Source of the DNA: Clusia tigrina
Lineage: Eukaryota; Arthropoda; Insecta; Diptera; Clusiidae
NCBI GenBank assembly: GCA_920105625.2
Contig: OV050031.1
Location: 8,381,582 to 8,445,581 of the forward strand
DNA: 64,000 nucleotides
Direction of reading: 5' to 3'
Under the pieces are notes generated by a model that saw nothing but the letters and a program-made list of their open reading frames with translations, had not been told where the DNA came from and did no database searches. The translations under genes and the position numbers were made by a program. Shown in pieces: positions 10,597 through 22,196 of this stretch. Numbering within the stretch: position 1 is the stretch's first letter; each line of letters begins with the position of its first letter.

Positions 10597-12149
10597 TCAT
10601 ATGCCAAACATTTGGAAGTGATTTCGCTGAATTCGTGTTTTTTAATGAAAATGTGCGTGAAACAAAATGCAATTTGACAATATTGCATTTTTGCTGCTGC
10701 TGCTGATATTAAATGCACAATCATTGACAACAGCAGCAATTATTTTCGCGCCAGATGCAGTAAAAAAAGAAACCCAAAAAAAATTAATCACAAAAATTAT
10801 TTAAAAAAATAAATGTTACCAAAGCAGAAAGCAACCAACCACACTTTCATCAGGCAGAGCGGGGGGGCTGTCAATGTTTAAATTGGGATACAAATACTCG
10901 TAGGCATGTGTGGATAGCACTGGGCCTGACTCACTGTGCAGCCCAGTGGAAATGCTGCTTGCCTTGCTTGCTACTCTGGCGGCGGCGGTGGCTGCTGCTG
11001 CTGCTGTTGCTGGTGCTTATCTTGCGTGTACGCATATGTAAATATTGTTGTTGTTGTGTTTATTGTCGGGTTTGTTGTTGTTGTTGTTGTTCTTGTTGTT
11101 GTAGTTGTACATTCCCACATTTTGCAATCATTCGCAGTTCCTGTTTATGTTTATACACGACTGCGTTGCAAAGCGTCATAAACTGGCCGCAAATTGTGGG
11201 AAATTTTGTATAAAAAAGCAGGAAAAATTTATTTAAAAAAAAAAACGTAAAAATAAAAATAAAGATTATTGTGCATTATGTGCGTAGCAAGAAGAAGCAG
11301 CAAAAAAAAATCCAAGAAAATTTATTTATTAAAAGCGGAAGGTTGAAAGTTCATGTGAAGTACGAGTATTTTGTTGTGGCGCTCACAACACTAAAAATAC
11401 ATTAATAAATAGAAGAAGTACTTGTGGGGATTGTGGCCTTTTGTTGATATCTCTCTTTGGTGCCCGAACAGCTTCATACGCAGAGAAATTGCTGCAAACG
11501 AGGCATGGTGAAGGAGCAGAATTGCCAACAAAGAGACTTTGTACACTTTGTCATATTCCACACCGCCAGAGCAGGACATTTATAATAATGTTATGTAAGT
11601 TCCCTCGTATATTAGTCGGTCCTTTATAAGATACACTGAACTTTCCAGCAAAATTTGAAAGAAAGATTTATAAAGTGCCTTTCTATGAAGGTTGTATGGA
11701 GCCACAAAGTCCGGGTATAAAACGAGTGTTGTGTATATAGTATATTCTCTATAATGGCCTCTATCAGGAAGTGATTTGTTAGTCCTTGATTAGAGAAAAA
11801 AACAGGGGAAATGGGAGTACAGCGAAGAACTCAAGGACCATAAACAGTTCTCTAACTGAACATCGCTGATCAGAAGCAGGAACAACTCTTACAAAGTCTC
11901 ACTGTGGAGCTAGCAGATCGTTGTGTACTTCTCTCCAAGTTGACCTTTTTTATGCCAAACCTAACTTACCCGGGATCTTCACGACTGCATTCTTCATTCA
12001 TCACCTAGAATCATTATTCTTATGTTTGCTTTCCAATCTCAGGCAGGAAAAAAGGTGAGAAAATTAGGAATTAAATCCGATGAAAACAACGTTTTAGCTT
12101 ACAACAGAGGAGAAGGAATATGAACGGAATATTGTCTCCTTATACTTAA
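10597..12149. other. Non-coding block with CTG/TTG cluster
   Basis: A CTG/TTG run occupies about 10978-11108 and explains the Cys/Val/Leu-rich frames there. A poly-A patch lies near 11235. The rest is unique AT-rich DNA without a supported gene. Confidence 0.6.
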
Positions 12150-13378
12150 GGAAGGGGATCTTGTACTCCGACTTTTAAGATACATTGTGCCCTCTCAGAA
12201 TCCAGTTTCTTCGATACATTTTAGTATTAAAAGAGAGGAGATCTTGTGCCCTCTCAGAGTCCAGTTTCCCCGATACATTTTAGTATTAAACGAGAGGAGA
12301 TCTTGTATTCCGTCTTTAGAGATATATTGTGCCCTCTCAGAATCCAGTTTCTTCGATACATTTTAGTATTAAAAGAGAGGAGATCTTGTATTCCGACTTT
12401 TAAGATACATTGTGCCCTCTCAGAATCCAGTTTCTTCGATACATTTTAGTATTAAACGAGAGGAGATCTTGTATTCCGTCTTTAGAGATATATTGTGCCC
12501 CCTCAGAGACCAGGTTCTTCGATACATTTTAGTATTAAACGAGAGGAGATCTTGTATTCCGTCTTTAGAGATATATTGTGCCCCCTCAGAGACCAGTTTC
12601 CTTGATATATTTTAGTATTAAAAGGGAGGGGATCTTGTACTCCGAGCTTCGAGATATATTGTGCCCCCTCAGAGTCCAGGTTCTTCGATACATTTTAGTA
12701 TTAAACGAGAGGAGATCTTGTATTCCGTCTTTAGAGATATATTGTGCCCCCTCAGAGACCAGTTTCCTTGATATATTTTAGTATTAAAAGGGAGGGGATC
12801 TTGTACTCCGAGCTTCGAGATATATTGTGCCCCCTCAGAGTCCAGGTTCTTCGATACATTTTAGTATTAAACGAGAGGAGATCTTGTATTCCGTCTTTAG
12901 AGATATATTGTGCCCCCTCAGAGACCAGGTTCTTCGATACATTTTAGTATTAAACGAGAGGAGATCTTGTATTCCGTCTTTAGAGATATATTGTGCCCCC
13001 TCAGAGACCAGTTTCCTTGATATATTTTAGTATTAAAAGGGAGGGGATCTTGTACTCCGAGCTTCGAGATATATTGTGCCCCCTCAGAGTCCAGGTTCTT
13101 CGATACATTTTAGTATTAAAAGAGAGGAGATCTTGTATTCCGTCTTTAGAGATATATTGTGCCCCCTCAGAGACCAGTTTCCTTGATATATTTTAGTATT
13201 AATAGGGAGGGGATCTTGTACTCCGACCTTCGAGATATATTATGCGCCTCAGAGTCCAGGTTCTTCGATACATTTTAGTATTAAAAGAGAGGGGATCTTG
13301 TACTCCGACCTTAGAGATCGATTGTGCCCCCTCAGAGTATTTCTCTGAGTCCAGTTTCCTCGAAACATTTTAGTATTG
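12150..13378. repeat. 83-bp tandem array, about 14-15 units
   Basis: Direct repeats of about 83 bp, recognisable by GATCTTGTATTCCG, ATATATTGTGCCC and CATTTTAGTATTAAA. Two unit types alternate: one with CCAGGTTCTTCGATACATT and one with CCAGTTTCCTTGATATATT followed by GGGAGGGG. This gives 166- and 249-bp higher-order spacing. One unit near 12240 is internally deleted, and the last units are the most diverged. Serial 67-codon frames 166 bp apart are by-products. Confidence 0.95.
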
Positions 13379-13849
13379 AGCCTTTTTGTTGAGTCTCCTT
13401 AGACAACATACAAGTTAAGATTCCATGTAATATAAGATAAAACTATGTTGGACTCTTCTAGTCCAAGTTCCCTGCACTCATTAGAACAAGCTACAATTCT
13501 AAATAATGACCCTTATCTTTCAGAACTAAAACCCTTAATCTAAAACCATAAAGAACACAAAAATATGAGCACGAACAGGATCAAACTATGCCAAATATAC
13601 TGATGAGGACGTATCAGTATATTCGCCGTACTGATACGACACGGTGAACAGCTCTGAATCTCATCTAATCCCTTTCGATTCGGTAAAGGGAATAGCTTGC
13701 GTGGTAGATTCATACCTACGAGTATGTGACCAAGAAGGCGTATAACGTGTTACCTGTGCCTCGTTCATGTTCATGATCCGATGTGTAGGCAGCTCTGCAC
13801 TTCACTAAACAAAGAGTTTCATATACTTTCCCACTTTAAAATATACTTT
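13379..13849. other. Spacer, no gene seen
   Basis: AT-rich unique sequence, ending in units related to the TTTAAAATATACTTT repeat that resumes after the SINE. Confidence 0.5.
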
Positions 13850-14058
13850 GCCGCCCTCTGTGATCTAGTGGTAAGAAAGCTAGACTCACACTCAGAGGGT
13901 CGTAGGTTCAAATCCTACCCCGCGGTTGGTCTCAAAAATACTTCTTTCCATAAGAAAAAAGTGTATTTTCGAGTCGTAAGCCTCAGTAGTCAGTACCTAT
14001 GACCCAACCCCTTGCAGTCACACTTAATTATGGTGTAAGATATGATAATTATAATGAA

Positions 14059-14085
<27 letters not shown>
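13850..14085 (+). mobile_element. tRNA-derived SINE, copy 1
   Basis: A tRNA-like head carries a box A match TGATCTAGTGG (13861-13871) and a box B match GGTTCAAATCC about 43 bp downstream, followed by a non-tRNA body and a (TAA)n tail at about 14055-14085. The body shares order and words with 41254-41488: GGTCTC, a TTC-rich segment, GTCG-AAG-C-CAGTAG, CCC-TGCAGTC, TTAAT and a TAA tail. Flanks AAAATATACTTT (13838-13849) and AAAATCTACTTT (14086-14097) match at 11 of 12 positions and look like a target-site duplication. However, the surrounding DNA is itself a short repeat containing that word. A functional tRNA gene is excluded by the poor acceptor stem and the long body. Confidence 0.7.
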
Positions 14086-14089
<4 letters not shown>

Positions 14090-14097
14090 TCTACTTT

Positions 14098-14235
14098 CAG
14101 GCGTTTAAAATATACTTTCCAAATTTGAAGTACACTTTCGGGGTATAAACACACTTTCCGACTTTAAAATGCACCCTCGGACTTCAAAATACACCCTCGG
14201 ACTTCAAAATACACCCCCGGACTTCAAAATATGTA
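14098..14235. repeat. 20-24-bp degenerate tandem array
   Basis: Units of the type ACTTCAAAATACACCCTCGG, with more diverged TTTAAAATATACTTTCC versions at the left. Related units lie at 13820-13849, so the SINE interrupts this array. Confidence 0.75.
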
Positions 14236-15083
14236 TTTAAAAGGGACACAATCCGCAAGTGGCTGTGTTGCTGCTTAAGATGGCCTCTCCCAGTGTAAGC
14301 CACTTTCTTTAGATCCTTGCAAAACCCAGCTAATAACTACCACTGGGTCGCCAGGATACCACGGACAACATTTGTCAGACTCTAAGCTTGATTTACGGCC
14401 ATTACAACTCTTATGTTGTCAACGAGACTACCCCAATTGGAAGGCACGACTGAAACGCCGTCGCCGCCGCCGCCGCTAGGTAAGATTTCGCTACCATCGC
14501 TACAATAATTGCCTGAAATATGAACATAAAATGTAGAATCGTCAACTAAACAACGCATAGAAAACAAAGTGAATGAATTCATGTTGGGCGTCTTCCGAAT
14601 TCGCACTTGGCCGTCGCCACCGACCCCCTTGGCTTTCACAAATGCGCATAAGGCACATTTAACACCGCTTCTTAACCACTTCAGCTCAACGCAAAGGTCA
14701 TTGCTACGACGGGCAGCGAGCGAGCCACGGTAAAATTAAATAAAATCATATGGTTTAGTCCGAAATTGCCGGCATACATAAATGAAAAAGTGCAGAAATG
14801 AGTAAAAAACAAAAATAAGCACAAAAAATATATAGAAGAAAAAAAGAAGAAGAGCGGATAAAGTAGAAAAACGCAACCCAAAAAAGGTAACAAAAAAGAA
14901 CACCAAAAAAAAGTACGGGTTAAAAGCGAAAACGACGATTTTTGATTGTGAGGCCAGGCCAGGCCAGCGAAGCAGTCGGCCAGGCCGGGCCACGCGCAAA
15001 ATCGCAAAATGATTGTTTGTAAATTGGCTGCAGGCCATGGACTTAAAAAACTGAAAACGATGCTAATCTACGCCGAGCGCCCA

Positions 15084-15109
15084 TACACACACACACACAC
15101 ACACACACA
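15084..15109. repeat. (CA)n microsatellite
   Basis: About 13 CA units. Confidence 0.95.
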
Positions 15110-15918
15110 GGAACAGAAAGGCAAACACTCTATACACTTGGGGTGAAGCACATTGGCAACATTGTTTCAAGTAGAGGAGGGCATGGAAACGTACGTTGCT
15201 GCGGTTGTTGTTGCTGTTGTTCTTGTTGTTGTTCGATTTGGAGGAGCATTTTCCAAATGAGCGCACAAATTTGGTAGTTGGACACATTAAACAGTTTTGC
15301 TTCTAGCCATGCTTGCAAAGTCCTCAACGCACACTCAGCCACAGCACAGTCACAGACAGGCGAAGGAAATGCATACAACATTTATAAAAGGGGTTTGGCA
15401 ATATTGTATATTAGCGCCGCCATAAAGAGCTTTAACGCCGCTCACAACCGACCAGGGGTTACCAAACGTTTGCAAGATGGACTTATAAACAGGCACACCA
15501 ACTCACAGACACACACCAACACACAGACACAACACCAGCACACACTCACACACATTTAAACATATATATATATATATATAAAAAAACCCACCAAATTCCC
15601 AATAAATCAACTTAATTTGTGATTTCTGCTTTGATAGTTGCATATTTACTTTGCATACTTTGGTAGCGGAAACTTCAGTGGGAGCGGGGACTGGCAACGG
15701 CTGGCGGGGGATAGGGCACTGTACTGTAGTCAACACTGGCGGAGAGCATTTGCAAAGATAGCGGTCAGTTTATTTTGCTTTTGGTAGCTACACGAGGAGC
15801 TTTCCCCTCTTAACGCAATTTATTACTTCCGGTAGGCGGCAAAAAAAAAAGGAAGCAAGCAGTAAAATTTTATAAGAAAGTCATGGGAAAAACTTCAAAT
15901 ATGGTACGAGAATAACTG

Positions 15919-15988
15919 TATATAAATATATATAAATATATATAGAAATATAGATATAAATATATATAAATATATATAGAAATATATA
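15919..15988. repeat. AT-rich (TATATAAA)n-like repeat
   Basis: Irregular TATATAAATA and TATATAGAAATA units. Confidence 0.85.
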
Positions 15989-16252
15989 ACAAGAAACAAG
16001 AATATAAAGAAGGAAATTATATTGCAATACATTTAATTATGGTACAAAACACAAAGCAGGTAATTTTTGGTAGTTCAGAGAAGAAGGAATCTGCAAGCGG
16101 GGACACCACAGAAAAGTATTGATTTGAGTAAAGAAACACCAACAAAATTGTTAAAGGAAATATAGGGGAGTGATATCGTAGAAGCACATATCGTAGGCGA
16201 ATGCACTGGCATTCGATAATACAAAAACAAGAGAACAAGGAACATAATGCAA

Positions 16253-16352
16253 CGAATACAAAGGATCTTAATAATTTCGAATATACAGGACCTTAATTAT
16301 TACGAATACAAAGAACCTGAATTATTACGAATACAAAGGACGTTAATTATTT
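16253..16352. repeat. 25-bp tandem repeat, four units
   Basis: Units start CGAATACAAAGGA or close variants at 16253, 16278, 16303 and 16328. Confidence 0.85.
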
Positions 16353-16485
16353 CACGGTAGATGAGGCTATTAATGTTCTTTAGTATTCCATCTTAATCGC
16401 CTTTCGAGACAATTTATACCAAGCTCAATACTTGGATTCGTATCGCTGGATTGTGTAATAAGCTACCAATTCCTTCTCAAGCTAG

Positions 16486-16855
16486 GACCAAAATAGACGA
16501 GACGTAACGATAGCGATTTGACGAACGTCTGCACTCGTTACGTCGATTTTGACATTTAACCCAAAATGAGACGCTATCAAACGCATCGATAGATGGCTTT
16601 TTACATAAATTCCGAGCTCATCCTCCACAGCGGCGAATAAATTGTAGCAAAATTCCGTCATTTTAATTTTAATTTCTTTAAAAAACAACAAAGAAGAGGT
16701 TGTGACGAGTAGCAGACGTTTGCAGTTCGGTTCTTACGGAACCGATCGTCACGTCTAAATGTTTCGTTCAGTTTCGATCAAATACGTATGGCTATTAGCA
16801 TTGATTCACATATGCTGGAACTTACTCGTCACGTTTCGTCTCGTCTATTTTGGTC
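16486..16855. mobile_element. 370-bp element with 24-bp terminal inverted repeats (MITE-like)
   Basis: The left end (16486-16509) reads GACCAAAATAGACGAGACG then TAACG. The right end (16832-16855) is its reverse complement with a single mismatch over 24 bp. A second inner inverted pair (AACGTCTGC-ACTCGT near 16525 and its complement near 16705) makes the subterminal regions partly palindromic. No transposase is present; a 69-codon minus-strand frame (16482-16691) reads out through one terminus and has no known domain. I could not identify a target-site duplication, so the superfamily is open and the true ends may extend a few bases (GGCC/GG just outside). Confidence 0.75.
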
Positions 16856-17151
16856 GGCCCTTTAAGTTGGAACAATTGGCTTTAAAAGTTTCGTCCAACT
16901 GTTGCTGCTTCTTCGCTACCGTTTGCTTCAGTTAGTCAGGGGTTAAAATCGACGATCACCCTAAAACCATCAACCAATCAGATGTCGTGTCGATTTCGTA
17001 ACAGTATGTTGCCTCCTTTTCCTTTCAAAGTTATTTTACATGTCGCGTTTATAAAACATAAAAAGAGTTTTGGGTAGGGACCTCGATCCTTTTTTATAGC
17101 GATAAATTCTTCAGAATATAGGCAAGATTATAAATTACAGACTACTAACTC

Positions 17152-17233
17152 TCATGAACATCATGAACATCATGAACATCATGAACATCATGAACATCAT
17201 GAACATCATGAACATCATGAGCATCATGAACAT
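17152..17233. repeat. (CATGAACAT)n 9-bp tandem repeat
   Basis: About nine units with one G substitution near the end. CATG at each unit makes it locally self-complementary. Confidence 0.95.
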
Positions 17234-17483
17234 ATGTTGTTGTAACTTCGATATATTCGTATGTTGACTACTGGGGTCACTCCCTGGATTGTGTGAATCA
17301 AAAGGTGGTTTCCAAATTCAATGCTAATTAAAGAAGCTCAAGTTAAGAGCAATTCACTTGAAACACAGTTGACAAAGAGGAATTGAACGCAATAGTTAAA
17401 TAAGACCCTCATAGGCCAACTATTTTTTACTGGTGTAACCCCAAAGTCTGGTTTAAATGGGAAGCATCAAGTGTATCAAAACT

Positions 17484-17580
17484 AGGTTAGGTTCGGTTAC
17501 ACTACTGGCTGACCATAAAGGCCACACATATACCTGCAAGGTCCGTTGCGATACCAGATGGTTATCCACTTAAGAATCGT
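17484..17580 (-). mobile_element. Non-LTR retrotransposon 3'-UTR fragment
   Basis: CTAGGTTAGGTTCGG is followed by ACTACTGGCTGACCATAAAGGCC and GTTGCGATACCAGATGG. These words are shared with the 26-kb and 9.8-kb fragments in the same orientation. No coding part is retained. Confidence 0.5.
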
Positions 17581-17780
17581 AATATGGAGCTGTGAGAAGA
17601 GATACGTCCTTAGTGTGAAACGAAGACTCCGAGAAAAACTAACCTTTAAATCCTCTGCTATGAAGACTTTAATTCCTCTACTATGAAGAAAAATACATAA
17701 TTCCTTTCAGAAACGAAGTCTATAAAATACTGGAACCGAAGGATTTCTTATAGAACATATATTATGTATACCTCAATATA

Positions 17781-18517
17781 CTGGGGTAGCTGGGGGCTTA
17801 CAAATAAGGTCTCTCTCTAAGAAACTTTTGTACAAAACTCAATTGAACTCTCTCTTAAAGGAACTGAAGATACTGGGGTAACTGGGGGCTTACAAATAAG
17901 GCCTCTCTGTAAGAAACTTTTGTACAAAACAAAATTGAACTCTCTCTTAAGGGAACTGAAGCTACTGGGGTAGCTAGGGGCTTACAAATAAGGTCTCTCT
18001 CTAAGAAACTTTTGTACAAAACTCTATTGAGCTCTCTCTTAAAGGAACTGAAGATACTGGGGTAACTGGGGGCTTACAAATAAGGCCTCTCTGTAAGAAA
18101 CTTTTGTACAAAACACCATTGAACTCTCTCTTAAAGGAACTGAAGATACTGGGGTAACTGGGGGCTTACAAATAAGGTCTCTCTCTAAGAAACTTTTGTA
18201 CAAAACACAACTGATCTTACTTTTAAAGGAACTGAAGATACTGGGGTAACTGGGGGCTTACAAATAAGGCCTCTCTGTAAGAAACTTTTGTACAAAACAA
18301 AATTGAACTCTCTCTTAAGGGAACTGAAGATACTGGGGTAACTGGGGGCTTACAAATAAGGCCTCTCTCTAAGAAACTTTTGTACAAAACTCTATTGAGC
18401 TCTCTCTTAAAGGAACTGAAGATGCTGGGGTAACTGGGGGCTTACAAATAAGGTCTCTCTCTAAGAAATTTTTGTACAAAACACAACTGATCTTATTTTA
18501 AGGAACTGAAGATACTT
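17781..18517. repeat. 92-bp tandem array, eight units
   Basis: Units start CTGGGGTAACTGGGGGCTTA at regular 92-bp steps (17781, 17873, 17965, 18057 and on). Each contains AAATAAGG-CTCTCT and AAGAAACTTTTGTACAAAAC. Variation at GGTCTC/GGCCTC and AAAATTG/ACAACTG suggests an alternating subfamily pattern. Confidence 0.97.
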
Positions 18518-20254
18518 TCTGTAATCATTAACTGTTTAAACTATTGATGATTAACACAGAAAGCAGAGTTAGTTGATCGTTGTAGTAGCAGAATCCCCGT
18601 GAAGCCTGTTTCCACAATTACGATTGGGTTATCTTTCAACTAATCTTTCACCTTATCACTAATTTAACTGACTCTTTTTAAATCTAATCAATCCAAAGGG
18701 TTTTCATTTACTTGATACCAATTCAGTGATGAGAACTAAAAAGTAATTTTCGTCTGAAGTGAGCATAATTATGAGATGCAGTGACTAATGGATTTCGCGG
18801 CACAGAAAACAACAATTATTTTGCCGATTATAATGGCAATTTGTGTACACACTTCTGCAACTTATAGGCTATAATTTAAATTTCGCGCTTGTTTATCACC
18901 TACCAAGGCACGAAACTTAACGCACACACACACACACACACATACACACACACAAAGACTGAAGAGCAACAGCAGAACGAGCAAAAAGAGTATCACGGCG
19001 AATGCAGCAGAAATACAGCAAATAAACAATGACAATCTTAACCATGCGGCAGGCTTAATGCAAATGCGTTGCGTACCAGTATTAAACAAACAACAACAAC
19101 AACAACACCAACAAAAAACAAAAATTAATAAAATAAAAAATAATAATAAAAATAATCGACTGCCGGAGTCCACGGGGGGAATAAGAAAATTGTACGCAAC
19201 GTTTTGTGGCAGTACTGCTAACCACCACCACCACCACCACTACCTCCAACACCAGCACTACAATCAGCAACAACAACAACGAGAACAACACCAACAACGA
19301 GAACAACAGAGCCGCATCACTGTAGCCAGCAGTGTAAAAAGCCCAACGCGCGTGCACATTGGCTTAAGAGAAATTCCACGCCCGGAGTAACCAACCTGGC
19401 CAAGAGTACGAGTATTTAGTGTGCTGCAAAAGTTGTTTATCATCTTTGTCTGCAGCGACCGCGACTGCGTCCTCTTCTTCTGGTCTCGCGTTGTTGTTAT
19501 TATTATTATTGTTATTGTTGTTGCGGTGTTGTGCTTTATTTTTCTAAAACTTGTTGTAGTTTATACTGATGTTGTTGTTGTTGCTGTTCTGGTGGTGTTT
19601 GTTTGTTGTTGGTGTTGCTGCTGCTGCTGCTGCTTTGTTTCATCTGCAATGGAATGTGGCAACTCCACTTTAAGCCCTACGACGACGTTTTGCTTGTTTT
19701 TTTTTTTTTTTTGTTCTGCTATATTTATTTTTACTCGTATTTGTTCTTTTGTTGTTGTTGTTGTTGTTGTTGTTATTTTATTCAATTTTAGCTTAGAAGC
19801 CATTCCGTTCCGATGCTATTTTTCCACCATAAGCTTTCTGCATGCAGCGTTTAGTCCAGTAACTCCACCACTGTGAGCTCTTTGCGCATGTGCGCATACT
19901 TTACTTTCCGATGCGAGGTTTATGGGATTTCTTTTAGCAATTTACTGTTCGCAATTTGTTCTTATGACTGAAATTACTAATGAAGTTGATAATTTCTGCC
20001 TCTCTGTCGTGTTGTACGGCATGTAAATTATATGCCTGGGGCTGCTGTGTAGGATGGGGGAGGGACGTTGTTTATGTGTTTATAACGGATGTTTATTTAT
20101 ATTTTCCTTTTCACCGAACATCAAATTTTATGTGGACAAAATTGAATTGTGAGTTTTATGCTGGGATATTGATGGGTTCCCGGCAAAATTCTCATCGTAT
20201 AATCAGCACATTGTCACGAAGTTTCCTTTTTTGTTGATCGGCTTTGTTAAGACA
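18518..20254. other. Unique island rich in CAA and TTG runs
   Basis: Contains (CA)n at 18921-18954, CAA/CAG-rich DNA at 19083-19320, TTG/TTA/CTG runs at 19490-19635, a T run near 19699 and (TTG)n at 19750-19772. Long frames here (Val/Leu/Phe or Gln/His/Asn rich) arise from those repeats. No exon is supported. Confidence 0.65.
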
Positions 20255-20400
20255 GTGTTAACCTCGGGAACGAAAGATCGCGGGTTCGAATCGAATGCAT
20301 AACTTTGTCGACTATGTTAGTTGCTGTTGTTTTTCCAATGCCAGTGGAAGCTCAGTAGTCATCCATCGAATTTATACAGTATTATATATAATTATATATA
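20255..20400 (+). mobile_element. Possible tRNA-derived SINE fragment
   Basis: GATCGCGGGTTCGAATCGAATGC has a good box B (GGTTCGAATC) and follows a stretch laid out like a tRNA anticodon arm (GTGTTAACCTCGGGAACGAAA). Downstream it shares CTCAGTAGTCA with SINE copy 1 and ends in a TA-rich tail. Box A is poor. Confidence 0.35.
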
Positions 20401-20580
20401 TTTTGTTATAATATCGGTTTCAAATTGTTCACACATTTCATGTGAATAAATTTGAATAATGAGTATAATAAACGTCGGATAAATATGTTCACGAACTCTA
20501 TAAAATAGTGCTTATCTGGGAAACATCAGTCTTCAGTAAGATAGACATACATAATATTGTCTTTCATGATATTTTCTTTA

Positions 20581-20790
20581 GGTATTTACTTCCAAGTGGA
20601 AGACCAATAAGTCGAAGAGCAATAAGATCCATTATAAGATCTGCTCTGATGTTCAATTTTGAGCTGATGGAATACTGGCAATAATGTTTACTTCCAAGTG
20701 GAATACCAATAAGTCGAAGAGCAATAAGACCTGCTCTGATGTTCCATTTTGAGCTGATGGAATACTAGGAATAATGCTGGGACGATAATA
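20581..20790. repeat. About 103-bp duplication, third part at 22722-22785
   Basis: Two units share TTTACTTCCAAGTGGAA, CCAATAAGTCGAAGAGCAAT and TTTTGAGCTGATGGAATACT. A related piece with CCAAGTCGAAG and AGAGCAATAAGACCCATTATA recurs at 22722-22785. Confidence 0.75.
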
Positions 20791-21104
20791 TCCTCTTCCA
20801 TGGAAACATTTTATAAAATTCTAATAAAGTTTGGAACGATTAACAAGGAAAAAGATTGATTTGTGAGTTTAATGCTGGAATAGTATTCCCCTAAAATCGT
20901 CTCTTACATTTACACCTCTATAACAAAGTTGTAACCTGAGCAACTGCTATTTATGGATCTCGATAACATTGTTTTGATCTGCCAAAACGGTTATTGTGAT
21001 CCCTATTCATTTGACTGTACCAGTCGACTTTAAGTAATCATTCATCAAGACATGGAGATAAGAATTTTTTCAAGAATATTCAATGAAACGTTGTCTTATT
21101 TTTG

Positions 21105-21560
21105 TATCGTGTTAGAAACCTTTCGAGTGAGGTCTGGTGCCTCCGAATAAGCTTTATTTTTATACCATGTTGGAAACCTTTCAAGTACGGTTTGGTTCCT
21201 TCAAATAAGCTCTATTTTTATACCATGATGGACACCTTTCGAGTGCGGTATGGTTCCCCCAAATAAGCTCTACTTTTATACCATGCAAGAAACCTTTCGA
21301 GTTCGCTCTGGTTCCTCCGAATAAGCTTTATTTGTATACCATGTTGGAAACCTTTCGAGTGCGGTCTGGTTTCTCCTAATAAGATATATTTTTATACCAT
21401 GTTGGAAACCTTTCAAGTACGGTTTCGTTCCTCCAAATAAGCTTTATTTTCTTACCATGCTGGAAACCTTTCGAGTACTCACTGGTTCTTCCGAATAAGC
21501 GCTATTTTTATACCATGTTGGAAACCTTTCAAGTTCGCTCCGAATAAGCTCTCGAAAAAA
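21105..21560. repeat. 58-bp tandem array, about eight units
   Basis: GAAACCTTTCGAGT recurs every 58 bp (21115, 21173, 21231, 21289 and on) with TATTTTTATACCATG and CCTCCNAATAAGC. Confidence 0.95.
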
Positions 21561-21791
21561 TAAGTATCGTTGACATATTTTCGAAGAACTACAGAAGAAC
21601 TGCACAGGAGATGACAAATTTTCCTTTTTCTTGTTGACGAATGTCTGCAAAACAATTCGATTTTAGTGAAGTTCACCTACCAAGCCTTCCAGAGTGTGAT
21701 AGTGCAGATGAAATGGCAGAAACTGCTAAAACGGCACGGAAATATTTGTATGACTAAGCTAGAAATATTATGCGTAACAGGTTTGTTGAAG

Positions 21792-21998
21792 ATGGCACAC
21801 AAATCATCATCAACAAATCATGGTGCAACAAATAATCATCCCAATTATCTTCATTACCATAATCAAGAGAAACATGTACTCTCATATCTTAACGATCATT
21901 TAAAAAATGTGGCACAAAGCAAGCTTGGAAGGCGGCGGGCGCAGTGCCTTTCACAATTTCAGCTAACACAACAATTCGCCGAACAATTAAACATTTAA
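21792..21998 (+). CDS. Hypothetical 68-aa His/Asn/Gln-rich ORF
   Basis: An ATG in a purine context (GAAGATGGC) opens 68 codons ending TAA. The N-terminal part is His/Asn/Ser rich (MAHKSSSTNHGATNNH), the middle is more ordinary (HVLSYLNDHLKNVAQSKL), then GRRRAQ and a Gln-rich amphipathic-looking end. The frame is not built from a simple repeat, unlike most in this window. No known domain, signal peptide or membrane segment is visible. An AG (AACAG) lies about 12 bp before the ATG. It sits between the 58-bp array and a candidate promoter 200 bp downstream. It could be a small ORF, part of an exon or chance. Confidence 0.2.
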   Translation: MAHKSSSTNHGATNNHPNYLHYHNQEKHVLSYLNDHLKNVAQSKLGRRRAQCLSQFQLTQQFAEQLNI

Positions 21999-22119
21999 AT
22001 TATAACAAAATTTAACTAAACATTGGCAATATATTATTATTAATGAAATCAACACAAACAGCGAACAGTAAACAATTAAAAAGAGAGAAAACAAAACAAG
22101 TTGAACGAAATGGCCAACA

Positions 22120-22142
22120 ACAACAACAACAACAACAACACA
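22120..22142. repeat. (CAA)n run
   Basis: About eight CAA units, just upstream of the candidate promoter. Confidence 0.9.
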
Positions 22143-22196
22143 CACATTCACTCACTCCCCATTGTTCGTTGTCCGTCCGTCCAGTTGGAGTCAGAG

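Larger units (their letters stand above)
14236..16252. other. Unique block with microsatellites
   Basis: Contains (CA)n at 15084-15109, a TTG/CTG patch near 15200-15235, CA-rich DNA at 15500-15555, a TA run near 15562-15580 and an ATATAAAT run at 15919-15988. A minus-strand frame at 14382-14639 is 85 codons with a short Gly run from GCC repeats; it shows no known domain. No gene is called. Confidence 0.6.

Noticed and set aside
13850..13930. Functional tRNA gene
   Set aside because: Acceptor stem does not pair and the sequence continues into a SINE body and tail.
14382..14639. 85-codon minus-strand ORF with Gly run
   Set aside because: Partly from a GCC repeat; interrupted by acceptor-like sequence without other exon evidence.
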